From: Bradyrhizobium sp. ISRA464
Lineage (GTDB): Bacteria > Pseudomonadota > Alphaproteobacteria > Rhizobiales > Xanthobacteraceae
Direction: 5' to 3'
DNA length: 64,000 nt
Assembly: GCF_029910095.1 (NCBI RefSeq)
Contig: NZ_CP094526.1
Coordinates: forward strand, 2,790,001-2,854,000
Shown here: in pieces, positions 18,488-27,665 of the stretch
Layout of the letters: every line of letters starts with the position of its first letter
Position numbering within the stretch: the stretch's first letter is position 1
Notes under the pieces: model-generated
Database searches by the model: none
The model's input: only the letters and a program-made list of their open reading frames with translations
What the model was told of the DNA's origin: nothing
Program-made: the position numbers and the translations under genes

Positions 18488-18952
18488 ACCGACCGGAGGT
18501 GCATCAGGCAGGCGTTCGCGACGTCGCGTTCGGCGCGCGCGTCAAGATCGTCGAGCCCTGCAATCTCTACGGGTGCAAGATCGGAGACGATTGCTTTGTC
18601 GGCCCCTTCACCGAAATCCAGAAGGGGGTCGTGATCGGGGCGCGAACCCGCGTGCAATCGCATGCCTTCGTGTGCGAACTGGTCACGATCGGCGAGGACT
18701 GCTTCGTCGGGCACGGCGTGATGTTCGTGAACGATACGTTCTCCACCGGAGGCCCCGCGCGCGGCCGCAGGGAATTGTGGCGTGAGACAGTGATCGGCAA
18801 CCGGGTTTCGGTCGGCTCCAATGCGACGATCATGCCGGGTCAGGATCGCCGACGATGTCGTGATCGGCGCCGGTTCGGTGGTCACCAAGGACATCACGAA
18901 ACCCGGCACCTATGCCGGCAATCCGGCGCGCCGCCTGCGGACGAGCCGATAG
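18484..18952 (+). pseudogene. wlbB: wlbB-type N-acetyltransferase with a one-base frameshift
   Basis: A GTG start overlaps the wlbA stop (GTGA). The frame encodes hexapeptide repeats (KIGDDCFVGPFTEIQ, VVIGARTRVQ, TIGEDCFVGHG) up to GSNATIMPG near 18838. There an extra G in CCGGGTC throws the frame off. In the next frame the normal ending follows at once: RIADDVVIGAGSVVTKDI, then TYAGNPARRLRTSR and TAG at 18950-18952. Restored length is about 155 residues. If the base is real, the protein loses its last hexapeptide coil and NPA motif; a sequencing error in the G run is an equally simple explanation. The intact paralogue at 348-914 could substitute. Confidence 0.85.
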
Positions 18953-18962
18953 GGGACGACTG

Positions 18963-20060
18963 ATGCCGGTGCCGTTTGCCGACCTGCAATTCCAGTACCA
19001 GACCATCAAGGCTGAGATTGACGGTGCGATCGCCGGCGTGATCCGCGACAACGCCTTCATTCGCGGCAGCTATGTCGACGCATTCGAGCGAGAGTTCGCC
19101 GCGGCCGCGGAGGTCGCGCATTGCGTGTCCTGCGCCAACGGCACCGACGCGCTCTATCTCGCCATGAGGGCGTTGAAGGTGAAGCCGGGCGACGAGGTGA
19201 TCACCACGGCGCATTCCTGGATCTCGACCTCGGCGATGATCACCCATTCGGGTGCCACCCCCGTATTCTGCGATACCGATGGCACGACGTTCACGATCGA
19301 TCCGGCGGCGATCGAGGCCGCGATCACGCCGCGCTCGGTCGGGATCATTCCGGTGCATCTTTACGGGCAGCCGGCGGATATGGACGCGGTCATGGCGATC
19401 GCGCGCAAGCACAAGCTCTGGGTGATCGAGGATTGCGCGCAGGCGCACCTCGCGCGCTACAAGGGACGGATGGTCGGAACGTTCGGCAAAGCCGCGACCT
19501 ATTCGTTCTACCCAGGCAAGAACCTGGGCGCGATGGGCGATGCCGGCGCGGTGGTTACCAACGATGCCGCTCTCGCCGAGCACATGACCATGCTGGCGCG
19601 CCATGGCGGGCTGATGAAGCACCAGCACCACATCGAGGGCGTCAACAGCCGGCTCGATGGCATGCAGGCCGCGATCCTGTCGGCCAAGCTGCCGCACCTC
19701 GCCTCATGGACTGAGGCGCGGCAGTGCGCCGCGAAGGTCTATGACGCCGGCCTCAACCAGATCGAGGACGTTGTGGTACCCGAGGTCGGCCCGGCGCGCA
19801 GCCACGTCTATCACCTCTACACGATCAGGCATCCACGCCGCGATGCGCTGGCGGCACACCTAAACGCCAACGGCGTGCAGACCGCGATCAACTACCCCAC
19901 GGCACTGCCGTTCCTGCCGGCCTATGCGCGATTCGGCCATCGTCCGGAACAGTTCCCGAACGCGCACCGCAACCAGGGGCAGATCCTCTCGCTGCCGATG
20001 TTCGCCGAGATCACGCGCCAGCAGCAGGACGAAGTGATCGACCTAGTGCGAAGCTTCTGA
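18963..20060 (+). CDS. wlbC: DegT/DnrJ/EryC1 sugar aminotransferase (WlbC/WbpE)
   Basis: 365 residues from ATG 18963 (MPVPFADLQFQYQ); the frame is open upstream but the family start is here. It is a PLP-dependent, fold-type-I enzyme. The Schiff-base lysine is Lys186 in SFYPGKNLGA, and Asp157 in VIEDCAQAH pairs with the pyridine nitrogen. It transfers an amino group, normally from glutamate, to C3 of the 3-keto uronic acid made by WlbA; WlbB then acetylates it. The gene starts 10 bases after the restored wlbB stop. Confidence 0.88.
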   Translation: MPVPFADLQFQYQTIKAEIDGAIAGVIRDNAFIRGSYVDAFEREFAAAAEVAHCVSCANGTDALYLAMRALKVKPGDEVITTAHSWISTSAMITHSGATPVFCDTDGTTFTIDPAAIEAAITPRSVGIIPVHLYGQPADMDAVMAIARKHKLWVIEDCAQAHLARYKGRMVGTFGKAATYSFYPGKNLGAMGDAGAVVTNDAALAEHMTMLARHGGLMKHQHHIEGVNSRLDGMQAAILSAKLPHLASWTEARQCAAKVYDAGLNQIEDVVVPEVGPARSHVYHLYTIRHPRRDALAAHLNANGVQTAINYPTALPFLPAYARFGHRPEQFPNAHRNQGQILSLPMFAEITRQQQDEVIDLVRSF

Positions 20061-20077
20061 TCGCAATTGCCGCGGCG

Positions 20078-20608
20078 TCAGCCGATCTGCAGCAGAGGTC
20101 TCACGAACGTCTCCAGATTGCGGCCTGAAAACAGATAGCCCTTCAGGCCGGCCGCACGGGCTGCCTCAAGATCTCTCGGTTGATCGCCGACGAGAAAGCT
20201 TCGTTCGACATTGACCGGAAAACGGTCAAGCAGGTCGTGGATCATGCCTGGCGCGGGTTTGCGCCGATGGCTCTGCCGCCGATACCGCTCCACGGTTCCT
20301 TCGGGATGAAATGGACAGTATTCAAAGGCGTCGATATGCGCGCCGACCTTGGCGAGTTCATCGGCCATCCACGCGTGGAGTTCGTGGACGTGTCCCTCGT
20401 CGTACAGGCCCCTTGCGACGCCGGATTGATTGGTCACGACAAACGCGAAATAGCCGAGATCATTGACAGCCCTCACCGCCTCGCGGGCGCCGTCGATCCA
20501 AACCAGCTTGCTCGTCTCGAACAGATAACCGATGTCTCTGTTCAGTACGCCATCGCGGTCGAAAAAGACGGCTGGTCTTCGCACCTGATCCGGGATGACA
20601 CCACTCAT
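20078..20608 (-). CDS. gmhB: D-glycero-D-manno-heptose-1,7-bisphosphate 7-phosphatase-like HAD protein
   Basis: 176 residues, HAD subfamily IIIA. Catalytic Asp17 and Asp19 lie in FFDRDGVLN, motif II is VVTNQSGVA, Lys117 is in RRKPAPGM, and the final acidic motif is LVGDQPRDLEAA. GmhB normally has a Cys-x-His plus Cys-x-Cys zinc site; here Cys98 and His101 (CPFH) are present, but the second pair is replaced by Arg/Ser/His (RYRRQSHRRKP). This may mark the metal-free GmhB/HisB-like subgroup. It would feed ADP-heptose for the LPS core. It is convergent with wlbC. Confidence 0.82.
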   Translation of the reverse strand: MSGVIPDQVRRPAVFFDRDGVLNRDIGYLFETSKLVWIDGAREAVRAVNDLGYFAFVVTNQSGVARGLYDEGHVHELHAWMADELAKVGAHIDAFEYCPFHPEGTVERYRRQSHRRKPAPGMIHDLLDRFPVNVERSFLVGDQPRDLEAARAAGLKGYLFSGRNLETFVRPLLQIG

Positions 20609-20822
20609 AAGGCCGTAGTCTACTTGTTTGCGTGAAGGCGACAGCCACCTCTAGCAGCACGATGCAGCGAGTTGCAATGCAGCGGAATCTGTTCCCGTTG
20701 ATCAAGACAGAAGGGCAGGTGGCGAACGAGTCGTTTACTTGGACTGGATTGGCGTCGGTCGCCTCATTCTTGCCCTGAATCGGTTGCGGCCTCCGAGCCG
20801 ATCACATCGCCCCGGCGTCGGC

Positions 20823-22046
20823 TTACCGCTCGTCCGCGATCACCTTGCCGTCGTTGGGCAGCGAACCAGCACCGACCAGGTCGACGTTGCCGCCGAGCTT
20901 CGTGACGGCACGCAACGTTGCCGCAACCTCGATCCGCAGGGCCTCGGGCGGTGAAGCGCATTCGGCTTTCAGCGTCATCGCATCGGTCTCGCCGGCGCGT
21001 GTGACGACCAGGCGCAGCCGCCCGAGCTCAGGATGCCGTTTGCCGATCTCGGCGATTTGCTCGGGGCGGACGAACATGCCCTTGACCTTGGTGGTCTGGT
21101 CGGCGCGGCCCATCCAGCCCTTGATGCGCATATTGGTGCGCCCGCAGGGGCTATTGCCCGGCAGGGCTGCGGTCAGGTCGCCGAGGGCGAGGCGAATCCA
21201 CGGATGATGCGTATCGAGCGAGGTCACGACGATCTCGCCGACGTCGCCTGCTGCCACCGGATCACCGGTGCCGGGCTTCACGATTTCCAGGATCAGATCT
21301 TCGTTGACCGTCATGCCCTCGCGCGCAGGGGTCTCGAACGCGATCATGCCGAGATCGGCAGTGCCGAAGGCCTGATAGGCATCGATGCCGCGCGACTTTA
21401 TCTCCTCCTGCAGCGACTTCGGAAACGCAGCGCCGGAGACCAGCGCGCGCTTGATCGAGGACACGTCGCGGCCGGCCGTCGCGGCGGCGTCGAGAAGGAT
21501 CTTCAGAAAGTCCGGCGTACCGCTATAACCGATCGGGCGATAGGCCTCTATCAACTCGAATTGTTGCTCGGTGTTGCCGGGACCGGCCGGGATCACCGCG
21601 CAGCCGAGCGCCCGTGCCGAGGCGTCGAAGATGAAGCCGCCGGGGGTGAGGTGATAGCTGAAGGTGTTCAGCACCACATCGTCGGGGCGAAAGCCCGCCG
21701 CGAACAGCGCCCGCGCGCCGCGCCAGGGATCGGCTTGCCGGCCTTCCGGCTCGAAGATCGGCCCTGGCGAGGTGAACAAGCGGGCGAACGAGCCGGGCGC
21801 GTCGGCCACGAAGCCGCCAAAGGGCGGGGCGGCCTTGTGCAGAGCGGGAAGTTCCGACTTGCGGAGCACCGGCAACGCCGCCAGCGCGTCCCGGCTGGTC
21901 ACGGATGCGGGATCGATGCCCCTCAAGAGGTCGGCGTAGGCCGGCGCAGCCATCGCCCTGCGCAGCACCTCGGGCAATCGGGCGAACAGGGCGGCCTCGC
22001 GCTCGGCTGGATCGCGCGTTTCCAGGGCGTCGTAATGGTCGGTCAT
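20823..22046 (-). CDS. PaaK-like AMP-forming CoA ligase
   Basis: 407 residues from ATG 22046, preceded by AAGGAC. It shows phenylacetate-CoA ligase family features: AYADLLRGIDPASVTSRDAL at the N-terminus, GTPDFLKILLDAA, QAFGTADLGMIAFE (the adenylate-binding block), and the C-terminal GRADQTTKVKGMFVRPEQI. It activates an aromatic or other carboxylic acid to its CoA thioester. It sits next to a Liv-type uptake operon that also contains an acyl-CoA ligase, so a role in organic-acid catabolism is inferred. It is divergent from the AGE epimerase gene, with 95 bp between. Confidence 0.85.
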   Translation of the reverse strand: MTDHYDALETRDPAEREAALFARLPEVLRRAMAAPAYADLLRGIDPASVTSRDALAALPVLRKSELPALHKAAPPFGGFVADAPGSFARLFTSPGPIFEPEGRQADPWRGARALFAAGFRPDDVVLNTFSYHLTPGGFIFDASARALGCAVIPAGPGNTEQQFELIEAYRPIGYSGTPDFLKILLDAAATAGRDVSSIKRALVSGAAFPKSLQEEIKSRGIDAYQAFGTADLGMIAFETPAREGMTVNEDLILEIVKPGTGDPVAAGDVGEIVVTSLDTHHPWIRLALGDLTAALPGNSPCGRTNMRIKGWMGRADQTTKVKGMFVRPEQIAEIGKRHPELGRLRLVVTRAGETDAMTLKAECASPPEALRIEVAATLRAVTKLGGNVDLVGAGSLPNDGKVIADER

Positions 22047-22141
22047 GGCGGGTCCTTGGGAAGATTTGCGCAGGTTGCGCGCCGCCTTGCGCATGCTATC
22101 AGACGGCGATCAGGGGTGTCGGGGCTGGTCTGGGGAACACG

Positions 22142-23293
22142 ATGGCTGAAGCACAGAGCGCTGCGGCGGACGAGGCCGCCGACGTCGCCGCAAGGTTGAA
22201 GCGCCGGATGATCGACCATGCGTTGCCGCTGTGGTCGACTGTGGGCTGGGACGGCGTGGCCGGCGGTTTTGTCGACCGGCTGCATCAGGACGGCAGCGCC
22301 GATCGCGCCGCCCCGCGCCGCGTTTTCGTGCAGGCGCGGCAAATCTATTGCTACGCCAAGGCGGCGCAGATGGGCTGGTACCCGGAGGGCCGCGCGATCG
22401 CGCTGAAGGGGCTGGAATACCTGCTCACCAGGGCCAAGGCGCCGGATGGCCGGCCGGGCTTTGTCTTCAGCCTGACCCCCGGGGGCGACGTGCTCGACCC
22501 GCTGCGCGACACCTATGGCCATGCCTTCGTGCTGCTCGCGCTGGCGACCGTCTACGGCCTCGACCGTGACGCCCAGATTCGGGCCGAGATCGACGCGCTG
22601 CTGTCGTTCCTCGACGCGCAGCTCCGTTCGCCGCATGGCGGCTTCCTGGAAGGACAGCCGCCCTCGATGCCGCGCCGGCAGAATCCGCAGATGCATCTGT
22701 TCGAGGCGATGATCGCGTGCTTCGACGCCACCCACGACCTGTCTTTCCAGAACCGTGCCGGCGAGTTCTTCGCGCTGTTCCTGGCTAACCTCTACGACAA
22801 GCAGGCGCATGTGCTCGGGGAGTATTTCGAGGACGACTGGTCGAAGATCCCGCCGGTCAGCGTCGAGCCCGGGCACCTCGCGGAATGGGTCTGGCTGCTG
22901 AAGGGATTTGAACGCATCACGGGTTGCCCGACCGGACGTCCGCGTGGCGAACTGCTGGCGTCGGCGCTGCGCTATCGCGAGGCGGCCACCGGCTGCCTGA
23001 TGGACGAAGGCGACACTGAGGGCAATATCCGCCGTCATACCCGACGGCTGTGGCCGCAGAGCGAACTGGCGAAGGCATGGATTGCGCAGGCCGAGGCAGG
23101 TGAAGTCGGGGCCGCGGACGAGGCGCGCGCGGCGCTTGCGCTGGTCGAGCGGCACTATCTCAGCCATCCGGTGGCCGGGGGCTGGTACGATCAGTTCGAC
23201 CGCGATGGCAAGTCGCTGGTCGCCACGATCCCTGCGTCGTCGTTCTATCATGTTCTCTGCGCGGTCACCGAAGCCGAGCAGGTGCTCGGCTAG
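22142..23293 (+). CDS. AGE-family sugar epimerase/isomerase
   Basis: 383 residues from ATG 22142. It belongs to the N-acylglucosamine 2-epimerase/mannose isomerase family, an (alpha/alpha)6 barrel. Recognisable blocks are LPLWSTVGWDGVAGGFVDRL, RRVFVQARQIYCYAKAA, LEPGHLAEWVWLL-like VEPGHLAEWVWLLKGFE and RHTRRLWPQSELAKAW, which supply the conserved Arg and His residues of the active site. Likely substrates are mannose/fructose, or mannose-6-phosphate in annotations of this type; the sequence does not choose. It is cytoplasmic and possibly supplies precursors for the GDP-mannose pathway used by gmd/fcl. Confidence 0.82.
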   Translation: MAEAQSAAADEAADVAARLKRRMIDHALPLWSTVGWDGVAGGFVDRLHQDGSADRAAPRRVFVQARQIYCYAKAAQMGWYPEGRAIALKGLEYLLTRAKAPDGRPGFVFSLTPGGDVLDPLRDTYGHAFVLLALATVYGLDRDAQIRAEIDALLSFLDAQLRSPHGGFLEGQPPSMPRRQNPQMHLFEAMIACFDATHDLSFQNRAGEFFALFLANLYDKQAHVLGEYFEDDWSKIPPVSVEPGHLAEWVWLLKGFERITGCPTGRPRGELLASALRYREAATGCLMDEGDTEGNIRRHTRRLWPQSELAKAWIAQAEAGEVGAADEARAALALVERHYLSHPVAGGWYDQFDRDGKSLVATIPASSFYHVLCAVTEAEQVLG

Positions 23294-23350
23294 AACCGCC
23301 TTCCTGGTCTGACGCGTTTTCTTCACGCGAACCGGTCCTCAACTTCACGC

Positions 23351-24190
23351 TCAGAGCCAGCGCTTGCGCCGCTTGAAGCTCTTCAGGTTCTTGAAGCTCT
23401 TGCGCTGGTCGCCGGCGCCACCGAGGTAGAATTCCTTGACGTCCTCGTTGTCGCGCAGGTCGTCGGCGGAGCCGTCGAGCACGACCTTGCCTTGCTCCAT
23501 GATGTAGCCGTGGCTCGCGACCGAAAGCGCGGCGCGTGCATTCTGCTCGACGAGCAGGATCGTGACGCCAAGATCGCGGTTGATCTCCTTGACGATCGCG
23601 AACACTTCCTTGACGAGCAGGGGCGACAATCCCATCGAGGGCTCGTCCATCAGGATCATCTTCGGGCGCGCCATCAGCGCGCGGCCGATCGCAAGCATCT
23701 GCTGTTCGCCGCCGGAGAGATAGCCGGCGAGCCCGGTGCGCTCCTTCAGGCGCGGGAAATACTTGAACACCATGTCGATGTCGTCGGCGACCTCGTTGTC
23801 GCGGCGGGTGAAGGCGCCGAGCCGCAAATTCTCCAGCGGGGTCATGTCGGCGACGATGCGGCGGCCCTCCATCACCTGGAAGATGCCGCGGCGGACGATC
23901 TTGTCCGGATCGATGCCGTTGATGCGCTGACCCTCGAACAGGATCTGGCCACGGGTGACCTCGCCGTCCTCGGTCTTCAACAGGCCGGAGATCGCCTTCA
24001 AGGTGGTCGACTTGCCGGCGCCGTTGGCGCCAAGCAGCGCCACGATTGCACCCTTCGGCACCTCGAGGCTCAGTCCGCGCAGCACCAGGATGACGTCGTC
24101 ATAGACGACCTCGATGTTGTTGACGCTGAGCAGTGCCGGCGGCGGAACGGCGGTCGGCGCGGCGCGGGCGGCTTCGAGGGTTTGGGTCAT
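23351..24190 (-). CDS. livF: branched-chain amino-acid type ABC transporter ATPase (LivF)
   Basis: 279 residues from ATG 24190 (MTQTLEAARAAPT); an in-frame ATG four codons earlier is possible. Walker A is GANGAGKST, the signature is YLSGGEQQMLAIGRAL, and Walker B is KMILMDEPSMGLSP. Length and the QVMEGRRIVADMTPLENLRLG block are typical of LivF. The C-terminus has a basic extension (FKNLKSFKRRKRWL). It energises the permeases encoded upstream. It is the last gene of the minus-strand operon livG-ligase-livH-livM-receptor-livF. Confidence 0.92.
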   Translation of the reverse strand: MTQTLEAARAAPTAVPPPALLSVNNIEVVYDDVILVLRGLSLEVPKGAIVALLGANGAGKSTTLKAISGLLKTEDGEVTRGQILFEGQRINGIDPDKIVRRGIFQVMEGRRIVADMTPLENLRLGAFTRRDNEVADDIDMVFKYFPRLKERTGLAGYLSGGEQQMLAIGRALMARPKMILMDEPSMGLSPLLVKEVFAIVKEINRDLGVTILLVEQNARAALSVASHGYIMEQGKVVLDGSADDLRDNEDVKEFYLGGAGDQRKSFKNLKSFKRRKRWL

Positions 24191-24210
24191 GATCTTGATC
24201 ATTCTCCGCT

Positions 24211-24310
24211 GTCGTCACCCGCGAAGGCGGGTGACCCAGTATTCCAGAGACGCCGGCGATCGATCGTTAGGCCGCGGCGTCCTCGATCCCCCGCTTTCGC
24301 GGGGGACGAC
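24211..24310. repeat. palindromic intergenic repeat (two hairpins)
   Basis: Two perfect hairpins about 50 bases apart: TCACCCGC/GCGGGTGA at 24215-24234 and CCCCCGC/GCGGGGG at 24288-24305, with the outer GTCGTC/GACGAC ends also complementary. This is the layout of the mobile palindromic repeats found between genes in Bradyrhizobium and its relatives. It lies between the solute receptor gene and livF, where it could lower livF expression relative to the receptor. Confidence 0.7.
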
Positions 24311-24328
24311 GACTCCTGAGCTACGGTC

Positions 24329-25612
24329 TTACCACCCGAACCATTCCGGCTTGCGCGGCAGCTCGATGGTCTTGACCTTCTCGAGCTTGATGGTGCCCTT
24401 GGCCATCAGATCGTTGATGTCGCCATCGGTCGCGCCCGAGACTTTCGCGCGGTAGAGATCGACCTTCATCGTCGGACGATGGTCCTTCTCGGTCCAGGTC
24501 GAAGGATTGCAGACGCCCTCCATGCCGACCGGCACCCAGTCCTTCTTCTGATAGAAGCCCTTGGCGACGTTCTCGCCAGTGGTACCGCCGTTCTTGGCGG
24601 CCCAGTCGAGCGCTTCCTTCAGATAGAGCGCACTGCAGACCGCGGCGATGTAGTGCACCGGGCGATACACCTTGCCTGACGGGTCGGACATCCTGGAGAT
24701 TTCCATCACCGTCTTCATGCCGGGCGCGTTGCCGCCCCAGCTCACTGCCGTTCGGAGCGGGAAGATCACGCCGTCGGCTGCATCACCGGCGGTCTTCGCT
24801 GCGTTCTCGTCCATACCCCAGACATTGCCGAGGAACTGGACGTCGACGCCGGCGGTTTTGCAGGCCTTCAGCACCGAGATGTTCGAGGCCGCGGTGTTGC
24901 CTAGATAGGCATAGTTTGCGCCGGAGCTTTTCAGGCTGAGACACTGCGCCGAGTAGTCGCCAGGCGAGAGCGCGAATACCAGCGGCGGCAGCACCTCGAA
25001 GCCGAGCTCGGTCGCGAGGGCTTCACCGGCCGCCTTGGGCGCGTTCGGATACGGATGGTTGGCGCCCATGTGGACGAATTTCGGCTTGCCGGGCTTGCCC
25101 TTGGCCTTCCAGTCCTCCGCGGCCCAGGTCAGCATCGCGCGCATCGAGTCCGAATAGCTCGGGCCATAGAAGAAGTTGTACGGCGCGGGCTTGGCCTTGC
25201 CGCTGGTGCCCTCGGGATCGGTCAGTGCCGCGGCATAGGAGCCGGAGATGTCGGGGATCTTGTCCTGCGCAAGGAAGCCCGTGAGAGCCTCGGTGTCCGC
25301 GGTGCCCCAGCCCATGATCGCCGCGACCTTGTTGTCGGGCGCCGACCATTTCTTGTAGAGCGCGATCGCGCGCGGCACCTGGTAGCCGTAGTCGTTGCTG
25401 TCGACGTTGAGCTGCTTGCCGCCGACGCCGCCGTTCTTGTTGACCCAGGCGAAGGTGTCGGCGACGCCCTGGCCATAGGGTGTGCCGACGTCGGACGTGC
25501 CGCCCGAGAGGTCCTGCAGATGGCCGATCGCGATCTGGGCCTGCGCGGTGGCGGCTGCGCTGCCGATCAGCAGCGCGAGAGAGACCGAGCTCAAAAGGGA
25601 TCTAATCGTCAT
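24329..25612 (-). CDS. periplasmic substrate-binding protein of Liv/HAAT ABC transporter
   Basis: 427 residues. The ATG at 25612 is chosen because AGGAGGA lies seven bases upstream; the open frame starts at 25636. The signal peptide is LLSSVSLALLIGSAAATAQA, then the mature domain starts QIAIGHLQDLSGGTSDVG. It is a Periplasmic_binding_6 (Leu/Ile/Val-type) receptor. The high, ideal ribosome-binding site fits the excess of receptor over permease these systems need. The ligand is unknown; the acyl-CoA ligase in the same operon argues for a carboxylic acid rather than an amino acid. Confidence 0.9.
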   Translation of the reverse strand: MTIRSLLSSVSLALLIGSAAATAQAQIAIGHLQDLSGGTSDVGTPYGQGVADTFAWVNKNGGVGGKQLNVDSNDYGYQVPRAIALYKKWSAPDNKVAAIMGWGTADTEALTGFLAQDKIPDISGSYAAALTDPEGTSGKAKPAPYNFFYGPSYSDSMRAMLTWAAEDWKAKGKPGKPKFVHMGANHPYPNAPKAAGEALATELGFEVLPPLVFALSPGDYSAQCLSLKSSGANYAYLGNTAASNISVLKACKTAGVDVQFLGNVWGMDENAAKTAGDAADGVIFPLRTAVSWGGNAPGMKTVMEISRMSDPSGKVYRPVHYIAAVCSALYLKEALDWAAKNGGTTGENVAKGFYQKKDWVPVGMEGVCNPSTWTEKDHRPTMKVDLYRAKVSGATDGDINDLMAKGTIKLEKVKTIELPRKPEWFGW

Positions 25613-25670
25613 TCTTGGTTTCCTCCTGTTATTCATTGAACCGATCTTGTGAGCAATGTCCGTTCCTGCC

Positions 25671-26744
25671 TCAGTGCGAGAACGGGTAGAGTTTCCAGTA
25701 GGTCTTGATCTGCCGCCAGCGATGCGCGAGCCCGTCGGGCTCGAACATCAGGAAGCCGATGATGATCAGGCCAATCGCGATCTCGCGCAGAAAGGTGATG
25801 TTGTTGTTGAGCTGCAGCGCCTTGTCGACGGCGCCGCCCTTCAGCCAGGCGCTCAGCCACTCCATCGATTCCGGCAGCAGCACCACGAAGGCCGTGCCCA
25901 TCAGCGTGCCCATGACCGAGCCGGTGCCGCCGATGATGACCATGGCCAGGAACAGCACCGAGCGCTCGATGCCAAAGCCCTCCTGCGAGACGACGAGCTG
26001 GTAATGCGCGTAGAGCGCGCCGGCGATGCCGGCAAAGAAGGCGGCGAGCCCGAACGACAGCGTGCGGTACTTGGTGAGGTTGATGCCCATGATCTCGGCG
26101 GAGAGATAATGGTCGCGGATCGCGACCAGCGCGCGGCCGTCGCGCGTCCGTATCAGATTGGTGACGAGGAGATAGCTGACCACGACATAGGCGAGCACGA
26201 CGTAGAAATACTGCCGGTCGCCGCGCAACGTGTAGCCGAAGATCGAGAACGGGTTGGCGCTTGCCGGCACCGAGCCGCCCGAAAACCATTCGGCGCGCGA
26301 GAAGAAGTCCAGCAGGATGTACTGCGCAGCGAGCGTGGCGATGACGAGGTAAAGCCCCTTCAGTCGCGCCGCCGGCACACCGAAGATCAGGCCGACCAGT
26401 GCCGTGATCAGGCCGGCAAGCGGAATGGCGAAGAACACCGGGATCGGCGCGTTGTTGGAGATGTAGGCCGAGGTGAAGGCGCCGAGCAGGAAGAACGCGG
26501 CGTGGCCGATCGAGATCTGGCCGGTGAAGCCGACCAGGATGTTGAGGCCGAGAGCTGCGATCGCGAAGATGCCGATCTGGATCGCGATAGAGAGCCAGTA
26601 GTTGGTCAGCACCATCGGCGCAAAGCAGGCTAGCACGACGCCGGCAATCGCGAAATTGCGGCTGGTCACGGTCGGGAAGATGGTTGTGTCGGACGCGTAG
26701 GTGGTGCGGAAGTCGCCCGATGGGATGAGGGTGCGCGTTGCCAT
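25671..26744 (-). CDS. livM: Liv-type ABC permease (LivM)
   Basis: 357 residues with about 9-10 membrane helices. The LivM signature is GLNILVGFTGQISIGHAAFFLLGAF, split here as NILVGFTGQISIGHAAF near residue 65. A further block AIRDHYLSAEIMGINLTKYR carries the EAA-like coupling loop. It begins two bases after the livH stop and the receptor gene follows 58 bp after it, so all belong to one operon. It forms the transmembrane channel with LivH. Confidence 0.92.
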   Translation of the reverse strand: MATRTLIPSGDFRTTYASDTTIFPTVTSRNFAIAGVVLACFAPMVLTNYWLSIAIQIGIFAIAALGLNILVGFTGQISIGHAAFFLLGAFTSAYISNNAPIPVFFAIPLAGLITALVGLIFGVPAARLKGLYLVIATLAAQYILLDFFSRAEWFSGGSVPASANPFSIFGYTLRGDRQYFYVVLAYVVVSYLLVTNLIRTRDGRALVAIRDHYLSAEIMGINLTKYRTLSFGLAAFFAGIAGALYAHYQLVVSQEGFGIERSVLFLAMVIIGGTGSVMGTLMGTAFVVLLPESMEWLSAWLKGGAVDKALQLNNNITFLREIAIGLIIIGFLMFEPDGLAHRWRQIKTYWKLYPFSH

Positions 26745-26747
26745 TGA

Positions 26748-27641
26748 TCAGACCCGCTCGATGTCCTTGGTGCCGAATAACCCGTAGGGCTTGATCATCA
26801 GGATGATGATCAGGACGTAGAACGGCGCGATCTCGTAGAGATTGCCCCAGTGCAGATATTCGCTGTCGACATATTGGGCGACATTCTCCAGCAGCCCGAT
26901 GATGATGCCGCCGAGCACGGCGCCGCCGACCGAGTCGAGGCCACCCAGAATCGCGGCCGGAAACACCTTGATGCCGTAGGCGGAGAGGCCTGATGACACG
27001 CCGTTGACCACGGCGACCACGACGCCCGCGACCGCCGAGACCGTGGCCGAGATCGCCCAAGCCATCGCGAACACGCTCTTGACGGAAATGCCGAGCGACT
27101 GTGCGACCTGCTGGTTGAAGGCCGTGGCGCGCATCGCCAGGCCGTATTTGGAGGCGCGGAAGAACCAGGCCATGCCGACCATCATGGCGAGCGACACCAC
27201 GAGGCTCATGACATAGACCGTCTGGATCTGCAGGCCGAGCAGGTTGACCGACTGGCTCTCGAACACGCGCGGGAACGGCTGCGGGTTGACGCCGAAGATC
27301 CACTTCAATGCGGCCTGGAACACCGTCGACAGGCCGATCGTCACCATGATGACCGAGATGATCGGCTCGCCGATCATCGGACGCAGGATCACGACCTGGA
27401 TCGCGATGCCGAAGATGAACATGAAGACCAGCGTGATCGGCATGCCGATCCAGAACGGCAGCTGGTACTTGGTCAGCAGCGCCCAGCAGATCCAGGCGCC
27501 GACCAGCAACAGTTCGCCCTGTGCGAAGTTCACGACCTGGGTCGCCTTGTAGATCAGCACAAACGACATCGCGACCACGCCATAGAGCGTGCCGACGACG
27601 AGGCCGTTGACGATGAGCTGGATCAGGAACTGGGTGTTCAT
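26748..27641 (-). CDS. livH: Liv-type ABC permease (LivH)
   Basis: 297 residues from ATG 27641 (MNTQFLIQLIVNGLVVG). The longer open frame extends into an upstream palindromic repeat and is rejected. It has eight or so helices with the LivH motifs GVVAMSFVLIYKATQVVNFA, FNQQVAQSLGISVKSVFAMA (coupling loop) and PAAILGGLDSVGGAVLGGII. It pairs with LivM. The 140-bp gap to the ligase gene upstream is filled by a palindromic repeat. Confidence 0.92.
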   Translation of the reverse strand: MNTQFLIQLIVNGLVVGTLYGVVAMSFVLIYKATQVVNFAQGELLLVGAWICWALLTKYQLPFWIGMPITLVFMFIFGIAIQVVILRPMIGEPIISVIMVTIGLSTVFQAALKWIFGVNPQPFPRVFESQSVNLLGLQIQTVYVMSLVVSLAMMVGMAWFFRASKYGLAMRATAFNQQVAQSLGISVKSVFAMAWAISATVSAVAGVVVAVVNGVSSGLSAYGIKVFPAAILGGLDSVGGAVLGGIIIGLLENVAQYVDSEYLHWGNLYEIAPFYVLIIILMIKPYGLFGTKDIERV

Positions 27642-27665
27642 GGGGTGTCGCCAGATTTGCCAGTT

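Noticed and set aside
23294..23350. Gene or terminator between the AGE epimerase and livF
   Set aside because: Only ACGCGTTTTCTTCACGCGAA-like sequence, part of a motif often seen between genes in these genomes; too short and without a second copy here to call a repeat.
25633..27303. Minus-strand 556-codon frame overlapping livM and livH
   Set aside because: It is in another frame of the same strand, very Arg/Pro/His-rich, and would replace two clear permeases.
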